Of a DNA stretch of 64,000 bases, positions 35,845-44,769 are shown piece by piece. Both the position numbers and the translations under genes were made by a program. Within the stretch, counting starts at the first letter, position 1. Each line of letters opens with the position of its first letter. The stretch is from Rhizobium aethiopicum. GTDB taxonomy: Bacteria; Pseudomonadota; Alphaproteobacteria; Rhizobiales; Rhizobiaceae. The notes beneath the pieces are model-generated. The model was not told the origin of the DNA. It was given only the letters and a program-made list of their open reading frames with translations, and did not search any database. The stretch covers positions 181,297 through 245,296 of the forward strand of contig NZ_FMAJ01000010.1 in assembly GCF_900094625.1 (NCBI RefSeq), written 5' to 3'.

Positions 35845-36462
35845 ATGAGACTTGATTCCAAATATTTCGATCGCATCCGGACACGCCGCAAACGCGAGCA
35901 GGAGACAGAGCAGGCACCGCCTACCTGTCAGTGGGACGGCTGCGACAAGAAAGGTTCGCATCGCGCTCCCGTCGGACGCAACGCGGAAGGCCAGTTCTTT
36001 TTGTTCTGCTTCGAGCACGTCAAGGAATACAACAAGGGCTACAATTATTTCTCCGGTCTGTCGGACGGCGAGATCGCGCGCTACCAGAAAGAGGCGATCA
36101 CCGGCCATCGTCCGACATGGACAGTCGGCGTCAACAAGTCGGCCAAGGACAGTCCGCTGCATTCGGAAGTCCGCTCCGGCGCTTACTCGCGGGTTCGCGA
36201 TCCCTTCGGCTTCGTCAAGGAAGGCGGCAAGAGCAGCGGTCCGCGCTTCCCCCAGGCGCGCAAGCTGAAATCGCTCGAGAGCAAAGCCTTCGATACGATG
36301 GGCCTCAATGCCAATGCGACCTCGGCAGAAATTAAAAGCCGCTACAAGGAACTGGTCAAGAAGCACCATCCGGATGCCAATGGCGGCGACCGCGGCTCGG
36401 AAGAGCGTTTCCGCGCGGTCATCCAGGCCTATCAATTGTTGAAGCAGAACGGTTTTTGTTAA
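35845..36462 (+). CDS. C-terminal J-domain protein
   Basis: 205 residues from ATG 35845. The J domain is at the C-terminus (about 148-205) with HPD at 175-177 in KKHHPDANGGD. The N-terminal half has a small Cys/His-containing part (CQWDGCDKKGSHRAPVGRN and FCFEHVKEYNKGYNYF) that may bind metal. This arrangement is typical of a DnaJ-like family in alphaproteobacteria; it should stimulate DnaK for an unknown client. Confidence 0.88.
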   Translation: MRLDSKYFDRIRTRRKREQETEQAPPTCQWDGCDKKGSHRAPVGRNAEGQFFLFCFEHVKEYNKGYNYFSGLSDGEIARYQKEAITGHRPTWTVGVNKSAKDSPLHSEVRSGAYSRVRDPFGFVKEGGKSSGPRFPQARKLKSLESKAFDTMGLNANATSAEIKSRYKELVKKHHPDANGGDRGSEERFRAVIQAYQLLKQNGFC

Positions 36463-36768
36463 TTCCCGTCCTTGCTCTTGGGCTTCAATCGGGTATGGTC
36501 CAAATCGGCTGAGGCCGCAGGCAAACGCGGCTCCTATCTGCGTGTTTTCCCGACATCGCCTCGGCCGACCTTCCGGACGCGGCGTTTCTTGTCCGGGACT
36601 CTTTCAAGAATGCTCGCACGCGGTCATCATCCCGCCGAGGTTTCGTTTCAGTCCCGGAGAAGTATCGCCGACGTTCCGACCTGGACGGGCGCGGAATAGA
36701 ATCGCGGCGTCACGGTTGCGACATGGCCTGAGACAGTTTGGCCGGGTGGCTTCACCCGCCTTGGAGAC
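36463..36768. other. Intergenic region before cobS
   Basis: 306 bp with no supported gene; open frames in it are short and Arg/Pro-rich. No cobalamin-riboswitch-like B12 box is evident. It should hold the cobST promoter. Confidence 0.45.
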
Positions 36769-37764
36769 ATGATGAGCAAGATCGACCTCGATATTTCAGA
36801 ACTGCCCGATACCACCGTTTCGGTCCGCGAGACCTTCGGTATCGATTCCGACATCCGCGTTCCCGCCTACAGCAAGGGCGACGCCTATGTGCCGGATCTC
36901 GATACGGATTACCTGTTCGACCGCGAGACGACGCTCGCCATTCTCGCAGGCTTCGCGCATAACCGCCGCGTGATGATCTCCGGCTACCACGGCACGGGCA
37001 AATCCTCGCATATCGAGCAGGTGGCGGCGCGCCTCAACTGGCCCTGCGTGCGCATCAACCTCGACAGCCATGTGAGCCGTATCGATCTCGTCGGCAAGGA
37101 CGCAATCGTCGTCAAGGACGGGTTGCAGGTCACCGAGTTCAAGGACGGCATCCTGCCCTGGGCCTATCAGCACAATGTCGCGCTCGTCTTCGACGAATAT
37201 GATGCCGGCCGCCCCGACGTGATGTTCGTCATCCAGCGCGTGCTGGAATCTTCCGGCCGCCTGACGCTGCTCGACCAGAGCCGCGTCATCCGGCCGCACC
37301 CGGCCTTCCGCCTTTTTGCGACCGCCAATACGATCGGCCTCGGCGACACCACGGGCCTCTATCACGGCACGCAGCAGATCAACCAGGCGCAGATGGACCG
37401 CTGGTCGATCGTGACGACGCTGAACTACCTGCCGCATGATCACGAAGTGAATATCGTCGCCGCCAAGGTGAAGAGCTTCGGCAAGGACAGGGACGGGCGC
37501 GACACCGTCTCGAAGATGGTGCGGGTCGCCGACCTGACGCGCGCCGCCTTCATGAATGGCGATCTCTCGACCGTCATGAGCCCGCGTACTGTCATCACCT
37601 GGGCCGAGAATGCCGAAATCTTCGGCGACCTCGCCTTCGCCTTCCGCGTCACCTTCCTCAACAAGTGTGACGAGCTGGAGCGCCCGCTGGTGGCCGAGCA
37701 CTATCAGCGCGCCTTCGGCATCGAGCTGAAGGAAAGTGCCGCCAACATCGTTCTCGGAGCCTGA
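36769..37764 (+). CDS. cobS: Aerobic cobaltochelatase subunit CobS
   Basis: 331 residues, near the size of the Pseudomonas denitrificans protein. AAA+ ATPase with Walker A GYHGTGKSSH (about 73-82), Walker B VALVFDEYDAGRPDV and the sensor region ATANTIGLGD. Forms the ATP-driven CobST complex that, with CobN, inserts cobalt into hydrogenobyrinic acid a,c-diamide. cobT follows 13 bp downstream; cobN is not in this window. Confidence 0.96.
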   Translation: MMSKIDLDISELPDTTVSVRETFGIDSDIRVPAYSKGDAYVPDLDTDYLFDRETTLAILAGFAHNRRVMISGYHGTGKSSHIEQVAARLNWPCVRINLDSHVSRIDLVGKDAIVVKDGLQVTEFKDGILPWAYQHNVALVFDEYDAGRPDVMFVIQRVLESSGRLTLLDQSRVIRPHPAFRLFATANTIGLGDTTGLYHGTQQINQAQMDRWSIVTTLNYLPHDHEVNIVAAKVKSFGKDRDGRDTVSKMVRVADLTRAAFMNGDLSTVMSPRTVITWAENAEIFGDLAFAFRVTFLNKCDELERPLVAEHYQRAFGIELKESAANIVLGA

Positions 37765-37777
37765 GGCCCGACCGATC

Positions 37778-39679
37778 ATGGCAGCTCGCGGTGACAATTC
37801 GAAAGCAAAGCCCGGCGCCCCCGTTGACGTCGAGCCATTGCGCCGGGCGATATCCGGCTGCGTGCGCTCGATTGCCGGCGACGGTGATGTCGAGGTGACC
37901 TTCGCCAACGAACGGCCTGGAATGACAGGCGAGCGCATCCGGCTGCCGGAGCTTTCCAAGCGGCCGACGGCGCATGAGCTCGCGGTCACTCGTGGGCTCG
38001 GCGATTCCATGGCGTTGCGCCTCGCCTGCCATGACGAGAAGGTGCATACGACGATGGCGCCGCAGGGCTCGGACGCCCGGGCGATCTTCGATGCGGTCGA
38101 GCAGGCGCGTGTCGAATCGATCGGCACGCTGCGCATGGAGGGCGTGGCGGCTAACCTGCGCTCCATGACGGAAGAGAAATATTCCAAGGCGAATTTCACC
38201 GGCATCGAGCGCCAGGAAGATGCACCGATCGGCGAAGCCGTCGCCATGATGGTGCGCGAGAAGCTTACCGGTCAGCGCCCGCCGGCCTCCGCCGGCAAGG
38301 TGCTCGACCTCTGGCGCGGCTTCATCGAGGACAAGGCAGGCTCCGAGCTCGACAACCTGTCGGAAGCGATCAACGACCAGCAGGCTTTCGCCAAGGTCAT
38401 CCGCAATATGCTGTCGGCCATGGAAATGGCCGAGGAGTATGGCGATGACGACAGTGAGGCCGACAATGACGATCAGTCGGAGCAGGAAGACCAGCCGAGT
38501 GGCGACGAGCAGGACCAGGACGAAGTCGATGAGGATGCCGGCACCGATGCCGCCCCGGTCGAGGACAGCGAGGTCGCCGACGAGCAAATGGAGGATGGTG
38601 AGACCGAAGGCGCCGAAATCTCCGACGACGACATGATGGAGGAGGGCGAGGACGATTCGGAAACGCCGGGCGAGACCCGACGTCCGAACACGCCGTTTGC
38701 CGACTTCAACGAGAAGGTCGATTATCACGTCTATACCGAAGAATTCGACGAGATCATCACCGCCGAGGAACTCTGCGATGCCGCCGAGCTGGAGCGCCTG
38801 CGTGCCTTCCTCGACAAGCAGCTGGCGCATCTGCAGGGCGCGGTCGGGCGTCTGGCCAACCGGCTGCAGCGCCGGCTGATGGCGCAGCAGAACCGCTCCT
38901 GGGATTTTGACCTGGAAGAGGGTTATCTCGATCCGGCCAGGCTGCAGCGCATCATTATCGATCCGATGCAGGCGCTTTCCTTCAAGATGGAGCGCGACAC
39001 GCAGTTCCGCGACACCGTCGTCACCCTGCTGATCGACAATTCCGGCTCGATGCGCGGCCGGCCGATCACGGTTGCCGCCACCTGCGCCGATATTCTCGCC
39101 CGCACGCTGGAGCGCTGCGGCGTCAAGGTCGAGATCCTCGGCTTCACCACGAAGGCCTGGAAAGGCGGGCAAGCACGCGAAACCTGGCTTGCCGGCGGCA
39201 AGCCGCAGACGCCGGGGCGCCTCAACGACCTGCGCCACATCATCTACAAATCCGCTGACGCGCCGTGGCGGCGGGCGCGCGCCAATCTCGGGCTGATGAT
39301 GCGCGAGGGCCTGCTCAAGGAAAATATCGACGGCGAGGCGCTGATCTGGGCGCATAATCGCCTGCTCGCGCGCCGCGAGCAGCGCCGCATCCTGATGATG
39401 ATCTCGGACGGGGCGCCGGTCGACGATTCGACGCTGTCGGTCAATCCGGGCAATTATCTCGAGCGGCATCTGCGCGCTGTGATCGAGCGGATCGAGACGC
39501 GTTCGCCGGTGGAATTGTTGGCGATCGGCATCGGTCACGACGTGACGCGCTACTATCGCCGCGCCGTGACGATCGTCGATGCGGACGAACTGGCCGGCGC
39601 GATGACCGAGCAACTCGCCTCGCTCTTTGAAGATCAATCCGCCCAGCCGCACGGCGGCCGGTTACACCGTGCCGGCTGA
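37778..39679 (+). CDS. cobT: Aerobic cobaltochelatase subunit CobT
   Basis: 633 residues from ATG 37778. N-terminal CobT domain, a highly acidic low-complexity linker at about 215-300 (EEYGDDDSEADNDDQSEQED and similar), then a von Willebrand A domain with MIDAS motif DNSGSMRG (about 420) and the DGAPVDDST loop. It is the partner of CobS in cobalt chelation. The frame is open a further 14 codons upstream, overlapping cobS. Confidence 0.95.
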   Translation: MAARGDNSKAKPGAPVDVEPLRRAISGCVRSIAGDGDVEVTFANERPGMTGERIRLPELSKRPTAHELAVTRGLGDSMALRLACHDEKVHTTMAPQGSDARAIFDAVEQARVESIGTLRMEGVAANLRSMTEEKYSKANFTGIERQEDAPIGEAVAMMVREKLTGQRPPASAGKVLDLWRGFIEDKAGSELDNLSEAINDQQAFAKVIRNMLSAMEMAEEYGDDDSEADNDDQSEQEDQPSGDEQDQDEVDEDAGTDAAPVEDSEVADEQMEDGETEGAEISDDDMMEEGEDDSETPGETRRPNTPFADFNEKVDYHVYTEEFDEIITAEELCDAAELERLRAFLDKQLAHLQGAVGRLANRLQRRLMAQQNRSWDFDLEEGYLDPARLQRIIIDPMQALSFKMERDTQFRDTVVTLLIDNSGSMRGRPITVAATCADILARTLERCGVKVEILGFTTKAWKGGQARETWLAGGKPQTPGRLNDLRHIIYKSADAPWRRARANLGLMMREGLLKENIDGEALIWAHNRLLARREQRRILMMISDGAPVDDSTLSVNPGNYLERHLRAVIERIETRSPVELLAIGIGHDVTRYYRRAVTIVDADELAGAMTEQLASLFEDQSAQPHGGRLHRAG

Positions 39680-39703
39680 CGCCGCTGGAAGGAAACGCGT
39701 GGA

Positions 39704-40729
39704 ATGATGCTTAAACGCCTCTGCCGCGCGGCATCGATTGCGTTCTGCCTCGCAGGGGGCGCTTCCCCGTCGTTGGCTGGTGATGAGATACCGGTCATTA
39801 GCCGGCAAATTACCGATTTCAGGATCGGGTCATCGGAGACGAAGTTCGGCTCGCTGGAATTTCTCGGCGGGCTGGAGATGGTTTCCAGCCGCGCGCTGTT
39901 CGGCTCGCTTTCCTCCATCCGGTTCCGGGAGGACCAGAAACACTTCATCGTCGTGCTCGATACCGGCCAGTGGCTGACCGGCAGCATCGAGCGCGATGCC
40001 AAGGGCGGGCTTTCGGGCCTTTCTGGTGTCGAAATCATTCCGATGAAGAACCGCGCCGGCCGTAGGCTTGAGGGCAAGGGCCATATGGATGCGGAGGGCC
40101 TGGCGCTCGACGGCGACCGGATATTGGTCTCTTTCGAGCAGGCTCATCGCGTCGACGTCTATCCCGATCCCGGCTTTGCCGAATCGCGCGCGATCGCCAC
40201 CCTGCCGATCCTCATCCCGCGCAAGATGCTGGACGACAATCGTGGTATCGAAACCATCACCGTCGCGCCTGCCTCCAGCCCGCTGAGGGGCGGCGTGGTC
40301 GTCGTCTCCGAGCGCGGTCTCGACAGCGAGGGCAACCGGATGGCGGCTATTCTCAGCGGGCCGCTGAAAGGGCTGTTCGCGCTCGCACGCGACGGCAGCT
40401 TCGACGTCACCGACGGCGCCTTCCTGCCGGACGGCGACCTGCTGCTCCTCGAGCGGCGATTCAATATGGCCGAAGGCATCGGCATGCGGCTCCGACGCAT
40501 CAAGGGCGCCGATATCCGGCCCGGTGCCGTCGTTACCGGCGAATTGCTGCTCGAAGGCAATTTCAATTCGCAGATCGACAATATGGAAGGCCTTGACGCT
40601 TTCCAGGCCGCGGACGGCACGACCCATATCATTCTGGTGTCGGACGACAATCATTCGATCCTGCAGCGCAATCTGATGCTGGAATTCCGGCTCTCCGATA
40701 GCCGCATGCTGAGGGCGGCGTCAGATTGA
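39704..40729 (+). CDS. Exported esterase-like/phytase-like domain protein
   Basis: 341 residues with a signal peptide ending in SLAG (about 1-25; second ATG at 39707 possible). The body is a phytase-like/esterase-like beta-propeller domain (PF13449 type): GGLEMVSSRALFGSLSSIRF, KGHMDAEGLALDGDRILVSFEQAHRVDVY, NRGIETITVAP, and IDNMEGLDAF. Periplasmic; actual substrate unknown. It begins 24 bp after cobT and may be read from the same message without sharing a pathway. Confidence 0.85.
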   Translation: MMLKRLCRAASIAFCLAGGASPSLAGDEIPVISRQITDFRIGSSETKFGSLEFLGGLEMVSSRALFGSLSSIRFREDQKHFIVVLDTGQWLTGSIERDAKGGLSGLSGVEIIPMKNRAGRRLEGKGHMDAEGLALDGDRILVSFEQAHRVDVYPDPGFAESRAIATLPILIPRKMLDDNRGIETITVAPASSPLRGGVVVVSERGLDSEGNRMAAILSGPLKGLFALARDGSFDVTDGAFLPDGDLLLLERRFNMAEGIGMRLRRIKGADIRPGAVVTGELLLEGNFNSQIDNMEGLDAFQAADGTTHIILVSDDNHSILQRNLMLEFRLSDSRMLRAASD

Positions 40730-40785
40730 CGTCACATGCCTCGGCTATCCCATTACCGCATCGAGAGCAGCCTCGGAGGACGGTC

Positions 40786-41355
40786 ATGGTGCATCATATC
40801 CACGTCATTGGGGCAGCCGGCTCCGGCACGACATCACTCGGCCTTGCGCTGGCCGGCAGGCTAGATATCGCCCATCTCGATACCGACGATTTCTTTTGGC
40901 TGCCGACCGATCCTCCATTCACGACGCCGCGGGACGCCGACGAGCGCATTCGGCTGCTGCTTGCAGAAGCGGCGCGGCATGACGGCTGGGTCCTCTCCGG
41001 ATCGGCGCTGAAATGGGCCAGGCAGATCGAGCCGTTCTATGATCTGATCGTGTTCCTCAGGATCGAGCCGGAGCTCCGAATGAGGCGGATCCGTGCGCGG
41101 GAGATCGCCCGTTACGGAGACCGGATCGGGCCCGGCGGCGATATGGAAACCAAAAGCGGGGAATTCATGGAATGGGCGGCAAGTTACGACACGGCCGGTC
41201 CGGAACGCCGCAGCCTCGCGGCGCATGAGCAATGGCTGGAAACGCAGACGGCGCCGGTCCTGCGGCTCGATTCGTCACGAGATATCGATGATCTCGTTGC
41301 AGAGGTTCTGCTACATCCTGCAATCGCCGCCGGCGCCGTCCGGCAGCGTCGCTAA
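40786..41355 (+). CDS. P-loop NTPase-like protein with altered Walker A
   Basis: 189 residues from ATG 40786, with CGGAGGACGGTC upstream. Adenylate/shikimate-kinase-like fold: IHVIGAAGSGTTSLGLALAGRL (residues about 5-26), HLDTDDFFWLP, GWVLSGSALKW and the lid-like RIEPELRMRRIRAREIARYG. The usual Walker A lysine is replaced by Thr at residue 15 (GAAGSGTTS), a trait shared by a subgroup annotated as AAA-family or uncharacterised kinases. Substrate unknown. Converges on the transporter gene 6 bp away. Confidence 0.8.
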   Translation: MVHHIHVIGAAGSGTTSLGLALAGRLDIAHLDTDDFFWLPTDPPFTTPRDADERIRLLLAEAARHDGWVLSGSALKWARQIEPFYDLIVFLRIEPELRMRRIRAREIARYGDRIGPGGDMETKSGEFMEWAASYDTAGPERRSLAAHEQWLETQTAPVLRLDSSRDIDDLVAEVLLHPAIAAGAVRQRR

Positions 41356-41361
41356 AAGACT

Positions 41362-41997
41362 TCAGCTGACGCGTGCGGGCTGCATCGGCCGCAGCACGTT
41401 CATCAGCGCGCCATAGGGCAGCAGCATGACGAGGCCGACGATCATCTTGACTGCGAAATCGCCGATCGCCCAGGAAATCCAGCGCGGGGCTTCAGCGGCG
41501 AAGACGCCGAGCACAGGTGCCGTTTCCAGCGCAAAGGGCTCGTTCGGGCCGAGGAAGACGAAAAAGGCGGCAAAGGACAATGAGAAGAACATCACCGTGT
41601 CGAGCGCCGAGCCGATCAGCGAGCCCAAAAGTGGCGCGCGCCACCAGGCCTGGCGGCGCAGGCGGTTGAAGACGGCGATATCGAGCAGCTGTCCCGCGAG
41701 GTAGGCCGATCCGGAGGCGATGGCGATCCGCGGCACTGAAGTAAAGAAGGACAGCGTTACGCCGACGACAAAGCCGGCAAGGACAACCTTGCGAGCTGCC
41801 TGCGGGCCGAACTGGCGGTTGGTCAGATCGGTGATCAGGAAGGCGACCGGATAGGAAAAGGCGCCCCAAGTCAGGATGTCGGCCAAGTTGATGCCGGCGA
41901 CTTCGGCGTTCAGCGGAAACTGGACGAGGAAGTTGGAGGCGACGACGACCAGCGTCATCAGTGCGACATAGGCAACGGTATAGCGCGTCGTCAGCAT
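41362..41997 (-). CDS. yhhQ: Queuosine precursor transporter, YhhQ/VUT family
   Basis: 211 residues from ATG 41997 (the upstream frame overlaps the leader). About six membrane segments. It matches the YhhQ/COG1738 family: FLVQFPLN, SYPVAFLITDLTNRQFGPQAARKVVLAGF, PRIAIASGSAYLAGQLLDIAVFNRLR, GSLIGSALDTVMFFSLSF. Family members import preQ0/preQ1 or queuine-type bases for tRNA modification. Its leader holds a preQ1-I-like hairpin, listed separately. Confidence 0.9.
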   Translation of the reverse strand: MLTTRYTVAYVALMTLVVVASNFLVQFPLNAEVAGINLADILTWGAFSYPVAFLITDLTNRQFGPQAARKVVLAGFVVGVTLSFFTSVPRIAIASGSAYLAGQLLDIAVFNRLRRQAWWRAPLLGSLIGSALDTVMFFSLSFAAFFVFLGPNEPFALETAPVLGVFAAEAPRWISWAIGDFAVKMIVGLVMLLPYGALMNVLRPMQPARVS

Positions 41998-42023
41998 TTT
42001 TTTATCCTGGGTGATGCCACCAG
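41993..42023 (-). promoter_or_regulatory. Possible preQ1-I-like riboswitch leader of the YhhQ gene
   Basis: On the minus strand, CTGG (42023-42020) can pair with CCAG (42010-42007), enclosing a C-containing loop with GC-AUC-ACCC spacing as in the B. subtilis preQ1-I aptamer (GC-UAC-ACCC). It is followed by GAT and an A-rich tail that runs into the ATG (41997). The loop GCAT (42017-42014) is complementary to ATGC at 41997-41994, which would give an H-type pseudoknot covering the start codon. The AGGA ribosome site lies in and after the stem. The loop is shorter than in characterised members, so the call is tentative. Confidence 0.35.
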
Positions 42024-42046
42024 TTGGAGAGACGGACCGACAAAGC

Positions 42047-42082
42047 AAAAGGCTTGACCGGTATTACCCGTGCAAGCCTTTT
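42047..42082 (-). terminator. Terminator of rpmB
   Basis: 10-bp inverted repeat AAAAGGCTTG / CAAGCCTTTT around a 16-base loop that can pair further (ACCGGTA with TACCCGT), about 27 bp after the rpmB stop on the minus strand, followed by GCTTTG. Confidence 0.7.
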
Positions 42083-42109
42083 GAAGCCGTATGAAAGAAG
42101 TGCAGAAGC

Positions 42110-42406
42110 TTACGCAGCAGCGGCTTCGGCGGTCTTCTTGACGATCTGACGGCGCAGCAGGCGCGCGCGCATCGACAGTTCGTTTTCGCTTGCCTTGATC
42201 AGGAAGGCATCGAGGCCGCCACGATGTTCGACGGAGCGAAGAGCCGCAGCCGAAACGCGAAGACGATAACGCTGATTGAGAGCGTCGGAGATCAGCGTAA
42301 CCTGGCACAGGTTCGGCAGGAACCGGCGCTTGGTCTTGTTGTTGGCATGGCTGACATTGTTACCAGTCAGGACGGCCTTGCCGGTCAATTCGCACACGCG
42401 GGACAT
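42110..42406 (-). CDS. rpmB: 50S ribosomal protein L28
   Basis: 98 residues from ATG 42406, the family start (MSRVCELTGKAVLTGNNVSHANNKTKRRFLPN). C-terminal part extended with SENELSMRARLLRRQIVKKTAEAAAA as in alphaproteobacteria. Structural component of the large ribosomal subunit. Upstream frame is noncoding and overlaps the divergent promoter. Confidence 0.97.
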   Translation of the reverse strand: MSRVCELTGKAVLTGNNVSHANNKTKRRFLPNLCQVTLISDALNQRYRLRVSAAALRSVEHRGGLDAFLIKASENELSMRARLLRRQIVKKTAEAAAA

Positions 42407-42645
42407 GGAACACCTATTCTTGTTTTCTCGGGCCATCGAATTGCCATCCCCGGCAAAACCGGGCTCGCAATCCAACAGGCATGATTGGAAAGTTGCGGTT
42501 CTATAGTCAGAGAGGCTGCGCGCGTCAAGCCAATCCTTGGCCTTTCCCGCAATTCTGTCAAAAAGCTGCTGTTTTCTTCCCTTTGCGGCAGGAGTATAGA
42601 TCGCTCGGCAGCGCTGCCGTCGCGCGGCAAGACAAGGCTTCACTC

Positions 42646-43422
42646 ATGGCTCATTCGGGCAGACGCATTTTCATCTCGGCTATCGCCGCACTCCTTGCCA
42701 TACCGGCATCGGCGGCCGAGGTCCAGCATCAGACGGTATACCGGGTGACGCTGGCCGGCCTGCCGATCGCGCGCGCCGCGTTTCTGACTGAGATCGAGGA
42801 CGATCACAGCTACAAGATCGCGGGCGATATCAAATCCGCCGGCCTTGCTGATCTCATCAAGACAATCTCGGCAAAGACCAGCGTCACCGGCGTCGTCCGC
42901 AATGATCGGCTGCAGGCGCTGAAGTATTCGCTCTATTACAAGAGCGGCAAGAAGGCCCGCGTCTACGAGGTCAGCTACCGCAACGGCAACATCATTTCGG
43001 CGACGACGACGCCGCCGCCGAAGCGGCCGAAGAACTGGATCGACGTCACGCCTGGCGACATGCGTTCGGTGCTCGATCCGATCTCCGGCCTGGTCTTCAC
43101 CGGAGATACCAAGGTCTGCTCGCAGACGCTGCCGATTTTCGACGGTGAGACGCGCATGGATCTGGTGCTTTCGCCGAAGGGCGACGAGGATTTCAAGACC
43201 GACGGCTTCAAGGGCAAGGCGCTGGTCTGCAGCGTGCGCTTCATTCCGAGGTCCGGCTATAAGAAAGGGCGCAAGGATATCGACTATCTCAGCAAGAGCG
43301 ACCGAATGGAAATCTGGTTTGCCAAGTCGGACGCGGCAAATGTATACGCTCCTGTCTATGTGCGGATTCCAACCGAATATGGAATGGTGACGATTACTGC
43401 CGTCAAATACGGCAGCGTCTGA
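42646..43422 (+). CDS. DUF3108 domain exported protein
   Basis: 258 residues from ATG 42646 (upstream frame discarded; signal peptide starts here and ends near ASA, about residue 27). DUF3108 body: VYRVTLAGLPIARAAFLTEIEDDHSYKIAGDIKSAGLADLIKTISAKTSVTG and the C-terminal IWFAKSDAANVYAPVYVRIPTEYGMVTITAVKY. Periplasmic, likely beta-barrel-like or lipid-binding; role unknown. Confidence 0.87.
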   Translation: MAHSGRRIFISAIAALLAIPASAAEVQHQTVYRVTLAGLPIARAAFLTEIEDDHSYKIAGDIKSAGLADLIKTISAKTSVTGVVRNDRLQALKYSLYYKSGKKARVYEVSYRNGNIISATTTPPPKRPKNWIDVTPGDMRSVLDPISGLVFTGDTKVCSQTLPIFDGETRMDLVLSPKGDEDFKTDGFKGKALVCSVRFIPRSGYKKGRKDIDYLSKSDRMEIWFAKSDAANVYAPVYVRIPTEYGMVTITAVKYGSV

Positions 43423-43452
43423 CGGAGCTTTGGTCTCCGTGAAGGGGGACAG

Positions 43453-44343
43453 GTGAAGCTTCGTGCGACGGCGATCGGTTTTACGGCGATCCTTATGTGG
43501 TCGTTCCTGGCGTTGCTCACGGCCGGCTCCGGAAAAATGCCGCCGTTCCAGCTTTCGGCCGTGTGCTTTGCGATCGGCAGCATTCCCGGCATTGTCGTGC
43601 TTGTTCTCGACCCGTCACGGCTTGCGTTGCTGAAGCAGCCGGCCAAAGTCTGGTTGACGGGCATTGCGGGGCTATTCGGCTATCATTTCCTCTATTTCAC
43701 CGCGCTCAGGAACGCGCCGGCGGTGGAGGCCGGGCTGATCGCCTATCTCTGGCCGCTATTGATCGTCGTCGGCTCGGCGCTGCTGCCCGGCGAACGGTTG
43801 CGCTGGTATCACGTCGCGGGCGCAGTTGCCGGGCTTGGCGGCACCTTCCTGATCGTCGGCCGCAATGGCATCGATTTCGATGGCGCCTACGCGGTCGGCT
43901 ATGGGGCGGCCTTCCTCTGCGCCTTCACATGGTCGGGCTATTCGCTGCTGACCAGGCGTTTCGAAGCCGTTTCCACCGATGTCGTTACCGGCTTTTGTCT
44001 CGTCACTTCCGTCCTGTCGCTCTTCTGCCATCTTGGCCTCGAGGTGACCGTCTGGCCGGCAACGATGTTCGAATGGATCGCCGTCATCGGGCTCGGGTTC
44101 TTGCCTGTCGGGGCTGCCTTCTACGCCTGGGACTATGGCGTCAAGAACGGTGATATCCAGATCCTCGGTGCGGCAAGCTATGCGGCGCCGTTGCTTTCGA
44201 CGCTTATCCTGACGCTGTTCGGCTTTGCCGAGCCGAGTTGGCGCATCGCTCTCGCCTGCCTGCTCGTCACCGGCGGGGCGGTGCTGGCGGCTCAGGAAAT
44301 GTTTCGCCGCAAAAGCCAGACACGGCCCGCAGCAGCGCAGTAA
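43453..44343 (+). CDS. EamA/DMT-family exporter (YddG-like)
   Basis: 296 residues, GTG start with GAAGGGGGACAG upstream. Ten membrane segments in two EamA repeats (about 1-140 and 150-290). The sequence ITALRNAPAVEAGLIAYLWPLLIVVGSALLPGE in the first repeat is typical of the aromatic-amino-acid exporter type. The exported compound is not certain. It converges on the cupin gene, 3 bp between stops. Confidence 0.87.
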   Translation: MKLRATAIGFTAILMWSFLALLTAGSGKMPPFQLSAVCFAIGSIPGIVVLVLDPSRLALLKQPAKVWLTGIAGLFGYHFLYFTALRNAPAVEAGLIAYLWPLLIVVGSALLPGERLRWYHVAGAVAGLGGTFLIVGRNGIDFDGAYAVGYGAAFLCAFTWSGYSLLTRRFEAVSTDVVTGFCLVTSVLSLFCHLGLEVTVWPATMFEWIAVIGLGFLPVGAAFYAWDYGVKNGDIQILGAASYAAPLLSTLILTLFGFAEPSWRIALACLLVTGGAVLAAQEMFRRKSQTRPAAAQ

Positions 44344-44346
44344 GCC

Positions 44347-44769
44347 TCAGCCACCGGGCTTCCAGTCCGCCGGCGCCATTTCGAAGCTCGAAAATTCGAA
44401 GCCGGGCGAGACGGTGCAGCCGACCAGGGTAAAATCGCCGAGCGTCTCGGCCGATTGCCACCAATTGGCGGGAATGATCGCCTGCGGTCGTTCACCGGCA
44501 GGAAGGTTGGTTCCGAGCGTCAGGGTCTCGGCTGCCATTCCGTGCTGCGAGCGGTGCAGCGCCAGCGGCGCACCGGCGTAATAATGCCAGACCTCGACCG
44601 CGTCATGGACGCGATGCCAATGCGAACGCTGTCCTTTTGTCAGCAGATAATAGATCGCCGTCGAATGGCCGCGCCCTCCGCCCGCCGTGTCGCGGAATGT
44701 CTCAACGTACCAGCCACCTTCGGGATGCGGCTGCATGCCGAGTTCGCGGATAATCTCCTCAGGCGACAT
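44347..44769 (-). CDS. Cupin DUF985 family protein
   Basis: 140 residues. Matches DUF985: MQPHPEGGWYVETFRD, STAIYYLLTKGQRSHWHRVHDAVEVWHYYAGAPLAL with likely metal His residues, PANWWQSAETLGDFTLVGCTVSPGFEFSSFEM. Function unknown. Its ATG overlaps the gloB stop (TGATG), so it is translationally coupled to gloB. Confidence 0.9.
   Translation of the reverse strand: MSPEEIIRELGMQPHPEGGWYVETFRDTAGGGRGHSTAIYYLLTKGQRSHWHRVHDAVEVWHYYAGAPLALHRSQHGMAAETLTLGTNLPAGERPQAIIPANWWQSAETLGDFTLVGCTVSPGFEFSSFEMAPADWKPGG

Noticed and set aside
36463..36768. Cobalamin riboswitch before cobS
   Set aside because: No B12-box-like core or long structured leader could be seen in the 306-bp gap.
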